A stretch of DNA of 64,000 nucleotides from Oceanimonas marisflavi (GTDB taxonomy: Bacteria > Pseudomonadota > Gammaproteobacteria > Enterobacterales > Aeromonadaceae). The stretch spans positions 62,001 to 126,000 of the forward strand of contig NZ_QAGM01000010.1 in assembly GCF_003049725.1 (NCBI RefSeq). Reading direction: 5' to 3'. Under the pieces are notes generated by a model. That model saw nothing but the letters and a program-made list of their open reading frames with translations. It was not told where the DNA came from and ran no database searches. The position numbers and the translations under genes were made by a program. Positions 28,663-37,545 of this stretch are shown piece after piece (position 1 is the first letter of the stretch; every line of letters begins with the position of its first letter).

Positions 28663-28704
28663 CTAATCCCTAATCCCTAATCCCTAATCCCTAATCCCTA
28701 ATCC
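28663..28704. repeat. Six perfect CTAATCC heptamers
   Basis: Six uninterrupted copies of CTAATCC (minus strand GGATTAG) lie between the ygiM stop and its terminator. The unit is the same family as the AGGGA-type ends flanking the intervening-sequence-protein gene at 37511-37939. There are no spacers, so it is not a CRISPR array. Confidence 0.95.
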
Positions 28705-28711
28705 CCGGGGT

Positions 28712-29329
28712 TTAGTTCATCCACCTGTCCTGACGGCGCCGCCGGCGCAGGGGGATCATCGGCAATACAAAGCCCAGCAGGGCACCCACGCCGGCCACCA
28801 GACCGCCGTGCACCAGCCAGTCCAGGCGCATCTGGTGTTCCTTGTTGTCCATCAGGCTGGTCAGGCGCTCATTTTCGCTGGAAAGCCGCTGGTGACTGCT
28901 GTTCAGTTCATTCAGCCGGACCTTGAGGGTGGCCAGCTCCTGCTGCTGACGTTCAATCAGGTTGACCTTGTCGGCCACATCCTGGGCGTGACGCTCATCC
29001 AAAGTGTCCAGCTGATCCCGGGCATCGCTCAGCGCCTTTTCCAGCGCCGGCAGGCGGGATCGAAAGCTTTCCTCGGTTTGCAGAAAACGGCCGTCAATCC
29101 AGCCGGTGCGGCCGTCGATGTCCTTGATCTGCACATACTCGGTGTCATTATTACGGCCGAGAAACTCCACCGCTTCACCGGAATTGATGGAGCCGATAAT
29201 GCGGTACTGGTTGCTGGGGCCCGCATGCAGAAAGGCGTAGACATCATCGGAAATATAACGGGTGGCGGCGCCGGCCTGACTCACCCACAGCAGGCTGCAC
29301 AGCAGCGGCAGCAGAAGTTTTGCGTTCAC
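28712..29329 (-). CDS. ygiM: TIGR04211/YgiM-type SH3 domain membrane protein
   Basis: A 205-residue protein (E. coli YgiM 206). It has a cleavable Sec signal (residues 1-21, ending AGA-A), a bacterial SH3 domain (about 25-90, with YAFLHAGPSNQYRIIGSI and GRTGWIDGRFL), a coiled coil (about 95-165) and a C-terminal membrane helix (172-195) ending in an arginine-rich tail. The SH3 part is periplasmic and anchored by the C-terminal helix. Its function is unknown; cell-envelope association is inferred. The E. coli neighbourhood cca-ygiM-ygiF-glnE-hldE is retained in outline. Confidence 0.92.
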   Translation of the reverse strand: MNAKLLLPLLCSLLWVSQAGAATRYISDDVYAFLHAGPSNQYRIIGSINSGEAVEFLGRNNDTEYVQIKDIDGRTGWIDGRFLQTEESFRSRLPALEKALSDARDQLDTLDERHAQDVADKVNLIERQQQELATLKVRLNELNSSHQRLSSENERLTSLMDNKEHQMRLDWLVHGGLVAGVGALLGFVLPMIPLRRRRRQDRWMN

Positions 29330-29391
29330 CTGATAATCCTTGGGGCTTTGGTAGTAACGCCATGGTAATGGCGGGGGGCGGGGAGGACAAG

Positions 29392-29417
29392 AACAAGGGG
29401 GCCGCAGCCCCCTTGTT
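29392..29417 (-). terminator. pit terminator
   Basis: A perfect 11-bp stem AACAAGGGGGC/GCCCCCTTGTT with loop CGCA, 12 bp after the pit stop. The following T-tract is short, so termination strength is uncertain. Confidence 0.65.
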
Positions 29418-29428
29418 GTCGAGTGGTA

Positions 29429-30694
29429 TCAGGTAAACATCCACTGAATGGCATAGAAGAACACAATGGCCAGTATGGCGCCGGCGGGCAGGGTGACTAC
29501 CCAGGAAACCGCGATATTACGCACCACATTGAGGTTCAGGGCGGCAATACCCCGGGCCATGCCGACACCGATCACCGCCCCCACCAGAGTCTGGGTGGTG
29601 GAAATGGGCAGACCGGTACCCGATGCGATCACCACTGTCGCAGCGGTAGCCAACTGAGCCGCAAAGCCCCGGCTGGGGGTAAGGTGGGTAATGCCGGTGC
29701 CCACGGTGGCCATGACCTTGTGGCCGAGGGAGGCCAGACCGATCACGATGCCGATGCCGCCCAGAGGCAGTATCCACCAGGCAATGGACGCCTTGCCGGC
29801 AATCTGCCCGGCATTTTCCACCGTGCTGACCACGGCCGACAGCGGACCGATGGCATTGGCCACGTCGTTGGAGCCATGGGCAAAGGCCATGGCACAGGCG
29901 GTAATCACCATCAGAATGCCAAATACCTTCTCCACGTTGGAGAAATGCATGTCCTTGTCATCCTGGGGATTGTAGCGCTGGCGCTTGATATAAACGGCGC
30001 TCAGAGCGGCCAGGACCAGGGAAGCCAGTACCGACAGGCCCCAGCTCTGCACGTCGGTCAGCTCCAGACCCACGTGCTTGAGGCCTTTCTTCAGGGTCAC
30101 CAGGCAGATCACCATGGCGGTCAGGAAGATATAGGCCGGCACGTATTTTTTGGCGGCGTCGAGCGGGCTGTCGGCGTTGAAAATCAGCCGCTGCACGCTG
30201 ACAAAGGTAAAGTAGGCCAGCAGACCCGACAGCGCGGGAGTAATGATCCAGGAGCCGACGATGCCCAGCACCATGGTCCACTGAATCGCTTCCGAGCCCA
30301 GGGAAACCAGGGCAAAACCGATAATGGCGCCGATAATGGAGTGGGTGGTGGACACCGGCCAGCCGAAGCAGGAGGCCAGCAGCAGCCAGGCACCGGCGGC
30401 CAGCAGTGAGGCAATCATGCCAAACACCAGCAGATCCGGGTGACCGTCAAAGGCCCCCACATCAATGATGCCCTTGCGAATGGTGGAAGTGACCTCGCCG
30501 CCGGCCAGATAGGCACCGGCAAACTCGAAGATCATGGCGATAATGATCGCCTGTTTGATGGTCAGTGAACGGGTACCGACGGAGGTGCCCATGGCGTTGG
30601 CCACGTCGTTGGCGCCAATGCCCCAGGCCATGAAAAAGCCGAAGACGGCCGCCACCAGGATCAGCGTGGTGCCGTAGTTAGCGATGATATCCAT
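29429..30694 (-). CDS. PiT-family inorganic phosphate transporter
   Basis: A 421-residue inner-membrane carrier of the PiT (SLC20-like) family, with about 10-11 helices. The family duplication is plain: GANDVANAMGTSVG near residue 27 and GSNDVANAIGPLSAV near 265, plus PVSTTHSIIG and PISTTQTLVG in the two halves. It imports phosphate, probably as a metal-phosphate complex, by proton or sodium symport. It is shorter than E. coli PitA (499) because the central loop is small. It is transcribed after the DUF47 gene (22-bp gap), a common PhoU-like/Pit pair. Start ATG 30694. Confidence 0.93.
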   Translation of the reverse strand: MDIIANYGTTLILVAAVFGFFMAWGIGANDVANAMGTSVGTRSLTIKQAIIIAMIFEFAGAYLAGGEVTSTIRKGIIDVGAFDGHPDLLVFGMIASLLAAGAWLLLASCFGWPVSTTHSIIGAIIGFALVSLGSEAIQWTMVLGIVGSWIITPALSGLLAYFTFVSVQRLIFNADSPLDAAKKYVPAYIFLTAMVICLVTLKKGLKHVGLELTDVQSWGLSVLASLVLAALSAVYIKRQRYNPQDDKDMHFSNVEKVFGILMVITACAMAFAHGSNDVANAIGPLSAVVSTVENAGQIAGKASIAWWILPLGGIGIVIGLASLGHKVMATVGTGITHLTPSRGFAAQLATAATVVIASGTGLPISTTQTLVGAVIGVGMARGIAALNLNVVRNIAVSWVVTLPAGAILAIVFFYAIQWMFT

Positions 30695-30716
30695 TTATTT
30701 ACCTTGGTTGTTTCAC

Positions 30717-31397
30717 TCAGGAACGGGACAGCATCAGTTCCAGGCGGGAGCCTACCCGCTCGGCCTGATCTGCCAGATCGCCGACCCATTCAAGGATCTT
30801 GTAGAGAAACATGATGTCGATGGGATTGTAGCTGTCTTCAATGGCCTGCAGCTGCTTGCGCAGTTTGGCCTGCATGACGTCGGTATCGTCCTCGATGAGG
30901 TCGAGCTGATGGATCATGTCGGTAACCAGATCCATTTCCCGGCCCTTGAAACCGGTTTCCAGCAGTTCGTCGAGTTCGTCAATGGCCTTGGCCGCCTGGG
31001 CGGTGGCGTCGATGCAGCGGTTGAGGTAATCCATGAAGGCGGATTTGAGCTCGACCGGAATGGCCATCTGGCGGCCGACGATGCGTCCGGAGATGTCTTT
31101 CGCCTTGTTGGCGATCTTGTCCTGCTGGGTAAGCAGCTCCAGCATGTCGGTGCGTTCAACCGGCATAAAGAGACCGCGGGGGAGTTTGAGGCGGATTTCC
31201 CGCTTCAGCGCATCGGCTTCCCGTTCCAGCTGGGAAATGCGACGCTGAATGCGTTCGGCGTTTTCCCAGTCCTGCTCCCACATGGCGTCGAAGAAGGGAA
31301 CCAATTGCTGCGCAGCTTCATGGACCTTCATCACATGCTTCTGCAGGGGCTTGATAGGAGACTTGGCAAAGAGTCCCAAAATAGTATTAACTGGCAT
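30717..31397 (-). CDS. DUF47 / TIGR00153 PhoU-like phosphate transport accessory protein
   Basis: A 226-residue all-helical protein of the DUF47 family. It opens MPVNTILGLFAKSPIKPLQKH, with acidic metal-binding patches typical of PhoU-like folds (EREADALKREI, and DMIHQLDLIEDDTD later). DUF47 genes are usually paired with PiT carriers, as here, and probably tune their activity; in Shewanella and Sinorhizobium the pair works in low-affinity phosphate uptake. The ATG at 31397 was chosen over a TTG at 31403 because AGGG sits 6 nt upstream and homologues start MPVN. First gene of the pair, divergent from ygiF. Confidence 0.92.
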   Translation of the reverse strand: MPVNTILGLFAKSPIKPLQKHVMKVHEAAQQLVPFFDAMWEQDWENAERIQRRISQLEREADALKREIRLKLPRGLFMPVERTDMLELLTQQDKIANKAKDISGRIVGRQMAIPVELKSAFMDYLNRCIDATAQAAKAIDELDELLETGFKGREMDLVTDMIHQLDLIEDDTDVMQAKLRKQLQAIEDSYNPIDIMFLYKILEWVGDLADQAERVGSRLELMLSRS

Positions 31398-31565
31398 AGC
31401 CAACCCTGTGTCGGTGAAAAAACACTCGATACGTCAATGTGGCGCGAATGGTAACTTAACTACCCAGGCAAGAAAACAGCATTTTTCATAAAACTGTCAT
31501 GCCAGTGTGCTAGCAGTTTTCGCTTTTAACTATCAAATCAGAAGGTTGGTTTTCCGGACACCCTT

Positions 31566-33077
31566 ATGGATACAGAAATCGAGATCAAGTTTCTTGTCTC
31601 ACGCGAAATCAATGGCAACCTGCCCGACCTGCTGCCATCCTGCCGAATTCTTGAACACAACCGCCAGCATCTGGCCAATACCTATTTCGACACCGCCGAT
31701 CTCGGCCTGCGCCGGCTGGGCGCCGGCCTGCGCATTCGCAGCCAGAACGGCGAGCTGGAGCAGACCGTCAAGCTCGCCGGCAGCCAGGTGGGTGGTCTGC
31801 ATCAGCGGCCGGAATATAACGTGAAGCTGGGCGTGCACAACCCGGACTTGTCGTTGTTCCCCGCTTCAATCTGGCCAGCAGGAGCGGATCCCGAGGCTCT
31901 GCAACAGGGACTTCAGCCCCTGTTCTGCACCGATTTTGTGCGTCACCGCTGGCTGGTAGAGCTGAACGGAACTGAAATTGAGCTGGCGCTGGATGAAGGT
32001 GAGGTACAGGCCGGCGAACATCGTGAAACCATACGCGAGCTGGAACTGGAACTGGTGCGTGGCGATGCCTCGGTACTGTTTGAGCTGGCTGAGCAGCTGG
32101 TGCAGCAGGGAGGATTGCGTCTGGGCGCCGTGTCCAAGGCGCAGCGCGGCTACCGGCTGGCGGGGCTCAGCCCCATGCCGGAGCTGCAGGCGCTGGAGCC
32201 GGCCGCCCTGGATCCCGGTGAATCCTGCGAGCAGGCCATGGTGAGCCTGCTGCATCAGGCCCTGGCGCACTGGCAGCATCACGAGGAAGGCTGGCTGACC
32301 CGCTCCGATATCGACTGGCTGGTGCAATTGCGGGAAGGAGCATCACTGGTGCACCAGATATTGCTGATGTTCGGTGAACGGGTATCGCTTCGGGTCAACA
32401 GTGGCTGGGTGGATGATCTGCTGTGGCTGCAGCAGCAGCTGTCCTGGCTGGACCGGGCCCAGATGCTGGCCCACCTCACCGCCGACAAGGGCCATTACCT
32501 GCGCCGGCTCGACTGCCGCAAAAGCCTGCTCCGGCTGCTGGCCGAACAGCAGCAGAGCCTGCCCGGTGAAGCGGCCCTGCGCGAGCTGTTGCACAGCCCT
32601 CGCTATGGCCGCCTGGTACTGGGCCTGACCCACTGGCTCTATCGCCAGGACTGGCGCGCCGGGCTGACCCGGGAGCAGCAGGCGCTGCTGTCGGCGCCGG
32701 TGGCCAGCCTGGCCAGCCCTTTGCTGGAAGACAGCTGGCAGACCCTGCGTCACAGCGCGCTGGGAGCCGACGAGCTGAGCGTGGAGCAGTATATTCAGCA
32801 AAAGGGCAAGCTGCGCCGCAACCTGATGGTGGGGCTGTGTTTCAGCAAGTTGTTTGCGGAGGCGGAGCGGCTCGGCTTTCGCATGCCCTGGCTCGACATA
32901 TTACGCGGCATTGAGGATCTGGACATGCTGTCCCCGCTGCCCGAGCTGGTGGACAAACTGGAAGCAGACGAGGCCGACGAGCTGGAGCAGTGGCTGGATC
33001 GCAAGCAGGGCTTTTTGCTGGAAGCCCTGGAGCAGTCCCGCCGCCAGGCCCTGGAGCTGACGCCCTACTGGCGCTGA
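31566..33077 (+). CDS. ygiF: CYTH-CHAD inorganic triphosphatase YgiF-like
   Basis: A 503-residue protein. The CYTH domain (1-205) begins with the diagnostic EIEIKFLV (residues 4-11) and continues with ANTYFDTADLGLRRLGAGLRIR and a late acidic-basic strand (ELELELVRGD), forming the metal-dependent triphosphate tunnel. A CHAD domain (about 220-500), rich in histidine, arginine and helices, follows. E. coli YgiF (433 residues) hydrolyses inorganic triphosphate. The CHAD part here is somewhat longer. Start ATG at 31566. It sits upstream of glnE as in E. coli, but a three-gene minus-strand operon is inserted between them. Confidence 0.92.
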   Translation: MDTEIEIKFLVSREINGNLPDLLPSCRILEHNRQHLANTYFDTADLGLRRLGAGLRIRSQNGELEQTVKLAGSQVGGLHQRPEYNVKLGVHNPDLSLFPASIWPAGADPEALQQGLQPLFCTDFVRHRWLVELNGTEIELALDEGEVQAGEHRETIRELELELVRGDASVLFELAEQLVQQGGLRLGAVSKAQRGYRLAGLSPMPELQALEPAALDPGESCEQAMVSLLHQALAHWQHHEEGWLTRSDIDWLVQLREGASLVHQILLMFGERVSLRVNSGWVDDLLWLQQQLSWLDRAQMLAHLTADKGHYLRRLDCRKSLLRLLAEQQQSLPGEAALRELLHSPRYGRLVLGLTHWLYRQDWRAGLTREQQALLSAPVASLASPLLEDSWQTLRHSALGADELSVEQYIQQKGKLRRNLMVGLCFSKLFAEAERLGFRMPWLDILRGIEDLDMLSPLPELVDKLEADEADELEQWLDRKQGFLLEALEQSRRQALELTPYWR

Positions 33078-33083
33078 ATGTTT

Positions 33084-33125
33084 GGAGCGCGGGCGGCCCG
33101 CCCGCATGAGCGCCGCCGGCGCTCC
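33084..33125. repeat. GC-rich palindromic element between convergent genes
   Basis: Outer arms GGAGCGC (33084-33090) and GCGCTCC (33119-33125) enclose a second palindrome GCGGGCGGCCCGCCCGC. It fills the ygiF 3' gap and can fold into a branched hairpin. One copy in this window; form and position suggest a dispersed REP-type element. Confidence 0.7.
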
Positions 33126-33129
33126 CCAT

Positions 33130-33456
33130 TCACCCCTTGGATTTACTGTATTCCAGCAGTTCGTCCATGACCTTGTGCTTGATCTCCAGCTGCTGCTCCG
33201 GCTGCAGGCCGTAACGCTCGGCCAGGCGCTCGTAATCGTCCGGGCTCAGCGACACCGTCAGCCGGGGCCGCTTGGGCTTGGCCGAGGTGGGCAGGCTCAG
33301 AATATGCCTTATCTGATCCGAAGGGCTCAGGCCATTGTCCAGCGCCTCGCGGCGTATGCGGTATTGCAGCTGCTCATCCATGTCAAAGGCCACCTGCACC
33401 GCCCGGGCGGCGCGCACCGAACTCTGCCACTTCTCCGGCAGCTTGCGTTGCGTCAT
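33130..33456 (-). CDS. Small protein with two ribbon-helix-helix-like segments
   Basis: A 108-residue protein with no family I can name. Two stretches share one pattern, a short strand followed by two helices: VQVAFDMDEQLQYRIRR...SPSDQIRHIL near 20-53 and LTVSLSPDDYERLAERYGL...LEIKHKVMDELL near 65-103. This resembles a duplicated ribbon-helix-helix fold and would suggest DNA binding (inference). Its ATG overlaps the stop of the PspA-like gene (ATGA at 33456-33453), so the three genes YjfI-like, YjfJ-like and this one form a coupled operon. Convergent with ygiF. Confidence 0.75.
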   Translation of the reverse strand: MTQRKLPEKWQSSVRAARAVQVAFDMDEQLQYRIRREALDNGLSPSDQIRHILSLPTSAKPKRPRLTVSLSPDDYERLAERYGLQPEQQLEIKHKVMDELLEYSKSKG

Positions 33457-34076
33457 GAGCGGCTATTCCGTTGTTGCCGCAGCCGGGCCAGCACCTCGTC
33501 GGCACTGTGGCGGCGGGGCTCGCTGCCGGCGGGGGCCGGCTCGTCATCGGCCTGTTGTCGCTCCCGGGCGCGAATATCCGCCAGGGCCTGCTTGGCATTG
33601 ACCAGAGTAACCGCCGGATGTTCGCGAATGGCGGCCATGGTCTGGCGCACACAGCGGGTGGTGTTGGCCATGGCCAGCTGCCGGCAAAGATCGTGGTAGT
33701 GGCGTTCGGCTTCCAGCCAGCGACGGCGGTAATGGGCCAGGCGCTTTTCATCATAAGCCCGTTGCACGGCCAGCCCTTCCTGCTCGTTTTCCAGCCGGGC
33801 CAGCGCCTCGGCCAGGGTGTGAGCCTGTTGGTCATCGCTGTCCAGTGCCGCCAGTACGGCCTGCTCCAGCCCGGCCTGCTGTTCGGCCAGCCGCTGTTGT
33901 TGTATGGTGACGGCGGCCAGCTCGCCTTTAAGCTGATCGCACTGGCGCGCCAGCCCCTGCATGTGCTGCTCCCCATGGCGGCAGTCCTGCACCAGTTGCA
34001 CGCATACCCGTTCCGAATCCAGGCCGCCGTCTTCGGCATCCTGCAGGCTGCGCAGAACCTGACCCAATACGCTCAT
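33453..34076 (-). CDS. PspA/IM30-family protein, YjfJ-like
   Basis: A 207-residue, nearly all-helical coiled-coil protein with PspA/IM30-like heptads. It has an N-terminal amphipathic start (MSVLGQVLRSLQDAED), long glutamine- and alanine-rich helices from 30 to 150 and a hydrophilic tail. E. coli YjfJ has 232 residues and is also encoded next to YjfI. The family forms membrane-associated ESCRT-III-like assemblies; the role of the YjfJ branch is not known. ATG 34076 follows GAGGACGCC. Ten bases separate it from the upstream DUF2170 gene, and it overlaps the downstream small gene. Confidence 0.82.
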   Translation of the reverse strand: MSVLGQVLRSLQDAEDGGLDSERVCVQLVQDCRHGEQHMQGLARQCDQLKGELAAVTIQQQRLAEQQAGLEQAVLAALDSDDQQAHTLAEALARLENEQEGLAVQRAYDEKRLAHYRRRWLEAERHYHDLCRQLAMANTTRCVRQTMAAIREHPAVTLVNAKQALADIRARERQQADDEPAPAGSEPRRHSADEVLARLRQQRNSRS

Positions 34077-34086
34077 CGTGGCGTCC

Positions 34087-34500
34087 TCACAACAAAAATT
34101 CCGCCATGTCTTCGATCACTTCCAGACAGTTGTCGCTCAGCACCGCCAGTTCGTGCTCGATGTCGGCCAGGGCCGAGTTGAGCGACAGGGCGCCGAACAC
34201 CACATACCAGTCGTCGAGCCGGGCAAAGGCCGACAGCGGCATGGGAATGTTCATGTCGAGCATGGCTTCCAGCATGGCCTGGCGCCGTGCCGGGTTGACC
34301 TGACTCTCGTCCCACAGGTAGCTGATGCACAGAATTTGATCGTCAGACACGGAAATAAACAGGGGCAGCTCTTCCCGCCCTTCCACCGTCACCCGCAGTA
34401 CTTCCACCTCGCCGGGAATGGGATAGCACTGAAAGGCAAAGCCGGTGGTTGAGGCCTCGCCCAGCTGCTCCAGATGACGGCCGATAACTGATAGTTCCAT
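34087..34500 (-). CDS. DUF2170-family protein, YjfI-like
   Basis: A 137-residue acidic cytosolic protein of the DUF2170 family. MELSVIGRHLEQLG opens the protein, FPLAN-like core strands are replaced here by LPLFISVSDDQILCISYLW, and the tail NCLEVIEDMAEFLL is acidic. The frame is open far upstream through glnE on the other strand; ATG 34500 was chosen because AGGAT lies 7 nt upstream and the length fits the family. E. coli yjfI precedes yjfJ and the DUF2491 and DUF350 genes; only the first two are kept here. First gene of the mini-operon. Function unknown. Confidence 0.8.
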   Translation of the reverse strand: MELSVIGRHLEQLGEASTTGFAFQCYPIPGEVEVLRVTVEGREELPLFISVSDDQILCISYLWDESQVNPARRQAMLEAMLDMNIPMPLSAFARLDDWYVVFGALSLNSALADIEHELAVLSDNCLEVIEDMAEFLL

Positions 34501-34644
34501 GAAGTATCCTGACATAATAAGTCGGCTACAGACTAATTCAGCCGGCCCCGCCTTCGCAAGCGCGGCATAATTTGCGCTGGCCCGCTGTGCCCCGGTGCCA
34601 AGGGTGGTAGTCTGAGCCCTATCGCCGAACAGAAGGAATTGCCG

Positions 34645-37515
34645 ATGTCTGCATTGCCCGCCCCGCTCGCCGTCCAGGCCGACAAACACTGGTCCCACTT
34701 TGAAGAACGCGCCGCCGAATGGCTGCCCCGACTCGACAATGAGCGCATTGAGCGGCTGAAGCGGCTGTTTGCCTGCAGTGACTTTGCCGCCGACAGCCTG
34801 TGTCGTCAGCCCGAGCTGGCTCTGGAGCTGGATGACCAACGGGATCTGTTTAACGCCGACCGGGCCGGCCGCTATCAGCCCGAGCTGGCCGCGATGCTGG
34901 GTGAGGTCAATGACGAGCCGACCATGATGCGCGTGCTGCGCCAGTACCGGCGCCGGGAGCTGTTGCTGATCGCCTGGCGGGAAATGCTGCTGGGGGCCGA
35001 GGTGGAAGAGAGCTTTGTGCATATTTCGGCCCTGGCCGACGCCCTGATCGTGGAAAGCTACCGCTGGCTGTACCGCCGCCAGTGTGCCGAGCTGGGCACT
35101 CCCACCGACGCCGAAGGCAACGCCGTGCCCATGCTGATTCTTGGGATGGGCAAGCTGGGGGGCAATGAGCTTAATTTTTCTTCCGACATCGATCTTATCT
35201 TCACCTTTCCTCACAACGGCGTGACCAGGGGCGGACGGCGGGAGCTGGCCAACCAGCAGTTCTTTATTCGTCTGGGGCAAAAGCTGGTCAATGCCCTCAA
35301 TCAGACCACCATAGACGGCCAGGTATATCGGGTGGACATGCGGCTGCGGCCCTTTGGCGAGTCCGGGCCGCTGGCGGTGAGCTTTACCGCCATGGAAGAC
35401 TACTACCAGCACCATGGCCGCACCTGGGAGCGCTACGCCATGGTCAAGGCGCGCATTCTCAACGACGAGGGGGAATACACCGCCGAGCTGCGGGCCATGC
35501 TCAAGCCCTTTGTGTTTCGCCGCTATATCGACTTTGGCGTCATCGACTCCCTGCGCCAGATGAAGGCGATGATCGCCGCCGAGGTGCGGCGCAAGGGCCT
35601 GAAAGACAACATCAAGCTGGGCGCCGGCGGCATTCGCGAGGTGGAATTTATCGCTCAGGTGTTTCAGCTTATTCGCGGCGGCCGGGAGCCGGCGCTGCAG
35701 GTGCGCCACCTGCCCGAGGCGCTGGCGGCGGCCTGTGAGTCCGGCGCCCTTGAAAAAGAGGTAACCGGACAGCTGCACGCCAGCTACCGCTTTTTGCGCA
35801 AGGTGGAAAACTACCTGCAGGCCTTTGCGGATCGGCAGACCCAGACCCTGCCTCAGGACGATCTCAACCAGATCCGGCTGGCCTGGCTCACCGGCCATGA
35901 TGACTGGAACGGGTTTCTGACCACGCTGCATAACGCCATGGACGGGGTGCACCGTCAGTTTGAGCTGCTCATTGGCGACAGCACCGAGGCCGAGGAAGAA
36001 GGCGTGGCCCAGATCTGGTCCGATATCTGGCAGACCGACTGGGAGGATGAAAGCGAGCTGGCGACCCTGCTGGAAGAGCAGGGCATGGCCGCCGACAAGG
36101 CGGCGCGGCTGGCCGGTGCCCTGAATACCTTCAAGGAAGAATGCCCGCGCCGGGCCATGGGTCCCCAGGGGCGGCAGGCGCTGGAAAAACTGATGCCGGT
36201 GCTGCTGGAAAAAGTCAGCCAGTCCGACACCCCCGGCATTCTGTTTGCCCGGCTGCAGAAGCTGCTGCTGCAAATCGCCACCCGTACCGCCTACCTGCAG
36301 TTGCTGGTGGAAAACGCCGGCGCGTTAACCCAGCTGATTCGCCTGTGCGAGGCCAGCTCCCTGGTGGCCGAGCAGCTGGCGCGTTTTCCCATTCTGCTGG
36401 ACGAGCTGCTGGTGCCCCAGGTGCTGTACAACCCCATTCCGCTGGACGCCTACAAGGACGAGCTGCGCCAGTTTCTGCTGCGGGTGCCGGAAGAGGACGT
36501 GGAGCAGCAAATGGAGGCGCTACGCCAGTTCAAGCAGATTCAGCTGCTGCGCATTGCCGCCGCCGACATTGCCGGCGCCCTGCCGCTGATGAAGGTCAGC
36601 GATCACCTCACCTGGCTGGCGGAAGCCATTGTGGAAGAAGTGGTCAATCAGGCCTGGGCCCAGATCAGCGCCCGCCACGGCGTGCCGGCCCAGCTGGCGG
36701 ACAGCGGCGATAAGGGGTTTGGGGTGGTGGCCTACGGCAAGCTGGGCGGCATAGAGCTGGCCTACAGCTCGGATCTGGATCTGGTGTTTGTACACCGCAG
36801 CGGCATCAGCGGCCAGACCAACGGTGACAAGCCCCTGGACAGCCGCCAGTTCTACCTGCGTCTGGCCCAGCGCATTATTCATCTGTTCAGCACCCGCACC
36901 GCCAGTGGCGTGCTCTATGAGCTGGACATGCGCCTGCGCCCCAGCGGCAACGCCGGGCTGATGGTGACCCCCCTCGATGCCTACGGTCATTATCTTGAGA
37001 AAGACGCCTGGACCTGGGAGCACCAGGCCCTGGTGCGCAGCCGCATGATAGTGGGCGAGCCGGTCCTGTTTGACGAGTTTGCCCGTATTCGCGCCGGCAT
37101 GCTGAGCCAGCCCCGGGATCACGGCGAGCTGGCCAGAGAGGTGGTGACCATGCGCGAGAAGATGCGCGAGCACCTGATCAAGGCCGGACCGGGGGAGTTT
37201 CACCTCAAGCAGTCGGTGGGGGGGCTGGCCGATATCGAGTTTCTGACCCAGTACCTGGTGCTGGTTCACAGTGAGCAGCATCCGGAGCTGACCCGCTGGT
37301 CCGACAATATGCGTATTCTGGAAACCGCGGTGGAAGTGGATCTGCTCGAAGAAGACGAATCCCTGCGCCTGCGCCAGGCCTATTGCGCCATTCGTGACCG
37401 GGGCCATCGCCTCAGCCTCTCGGATCAACCCGGCCGGGTACCCGACACCGAGCTCACCCAGGAGCGGGAGTGGGTGGTGGCAAGCTGGAAAAAATGGCTC
37501 AACAGCGGGGACTAG
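34645..37515 (+). CDS. glnE: Bifunctional glutamine synthetase adenylyltransferase/deadenylase
   Basis: A 956-residue GlnE (E. coli 946). It adenylylates and de-adenylylates glutamine synthetase under control of PII and glutamine. The two nucleotidyltransferase halves each show the signature: GMGKLGGNELNFSSDIDLIF near residue 166 and AYGKLGGIELAYSSDLDLVF near 692, each followed by a GlnD/PII uridylyltransferase-type helical domain. ATG 34645 has AGAAGGAA at optimal spacing. The TAG stop (37513-37515) lies inside the left inverted repeat of the following cassette, so the repeat provides the terminus of the protein. Functionally it fits the nitrogen theme of the nas region further on. Confidence 0.96.
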   Translation: MSALPAPLAVQADKHWSHFEERAAEWLPRLDNERIERLKRLFACSDFAADSLCRQPELALELDDQRDLFNADRAGRYQPELAAMLGEVNDEPTMMRVLRQYRRRELLLIAWREMLLGAEVEESFVHISALADALIVESYRWLYRRQCAELGTPTDAEGNAVPMLILGMGKLGGNELNFSSDIDLIFTFPHNGVTRGGRRELANQQFFIRLGQKLVNALNQTTIDGQVYRVDMRLRPFGESGPLAVSFTAMEDYYQHHGRTWERYAMVKARILNDEGEYTAELRAMLKPFVFRRYIDFGVIDSLRQMKAMIAAEVRRKGLKDNIKLGAGGIREVEFIAQVFQLIRGGREPALQVRHLPEALAAACESGALEKEVTGQLHASYRFLRKVENYLQAFADRQTQTLPQDDLNQIRLAWLTGHDDWNGFLTTLHNAMDGVHRQFELLIGDSTEAEEEGVAQIWSDIWQTDWEDESELATLLEEQGMAADKAARLAGALNTFKEECPRRAMGPQGRQALEKLMPVLLEKVSQSDTPGILFARLQKLLLQIATRTAYLQLLVENAGALTQLIRLCEASSLVAEQLARFPILLDELLVPQVLYNPIPLDAYKDELRQFLLRVPEEDVEQQMEALRQFKQIQLLRIAAADIAGALPLMKVSDHLTWLAEAIVEEVVNQAWAQISARHGVPAQLADSGDKGFGVVAYGKLGGIELAYSSDLDLVFVHRSGISGQTNGDKPLDSRQFYLRLAQRIIHLFSTRTASGVLYELDMRLRPSGNAGLMVTPLDAYGHYLEKDAWTWEHQALVRSRMIVGEPVLFDEFARIRAGMLSQPRDHGELAREVVTMREKMREHLIKAGPGEFHLKQSVGGLADIEFLTQYLVLVHSEQHPELTRWSDNMRILETAVEVDLLEEDESLRLRQAYCAIRDRGHRLSLSDQPGRVPDTELTQEREWVVASWKKWLNSGD

Positions 37516-37536
37516 GGAATAGGGAACAGGGACTGG
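37511..37536 (+). repeat. Left inverted end of the cassette (heptamer-type)
   Basis: Units TAGGGAA, TAGGGAA and CAGGGAC. The glnE stop codon TAG is the first triplet of the first unit. Confidence 0.75.
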
Positions 37537-37545
37537 AGGGCAAAT

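Noticed and set aside
28663-28704. CRISPR array
   Set aside because: The repeats are direct 7-mers without spacers and there are no cas genes.
31398-31403. TTG start two codons upstream of the DUF47 ATG
   Set aside because: The AGGG site and the family start MPVN favour ATG 31397.
34501-36273. Long upstream extension of the DUF2170 gene (728 codons in total)
   Set aside because: The extension is antisense to glnE; only the last 137 codons match a family and have a ribosome site.
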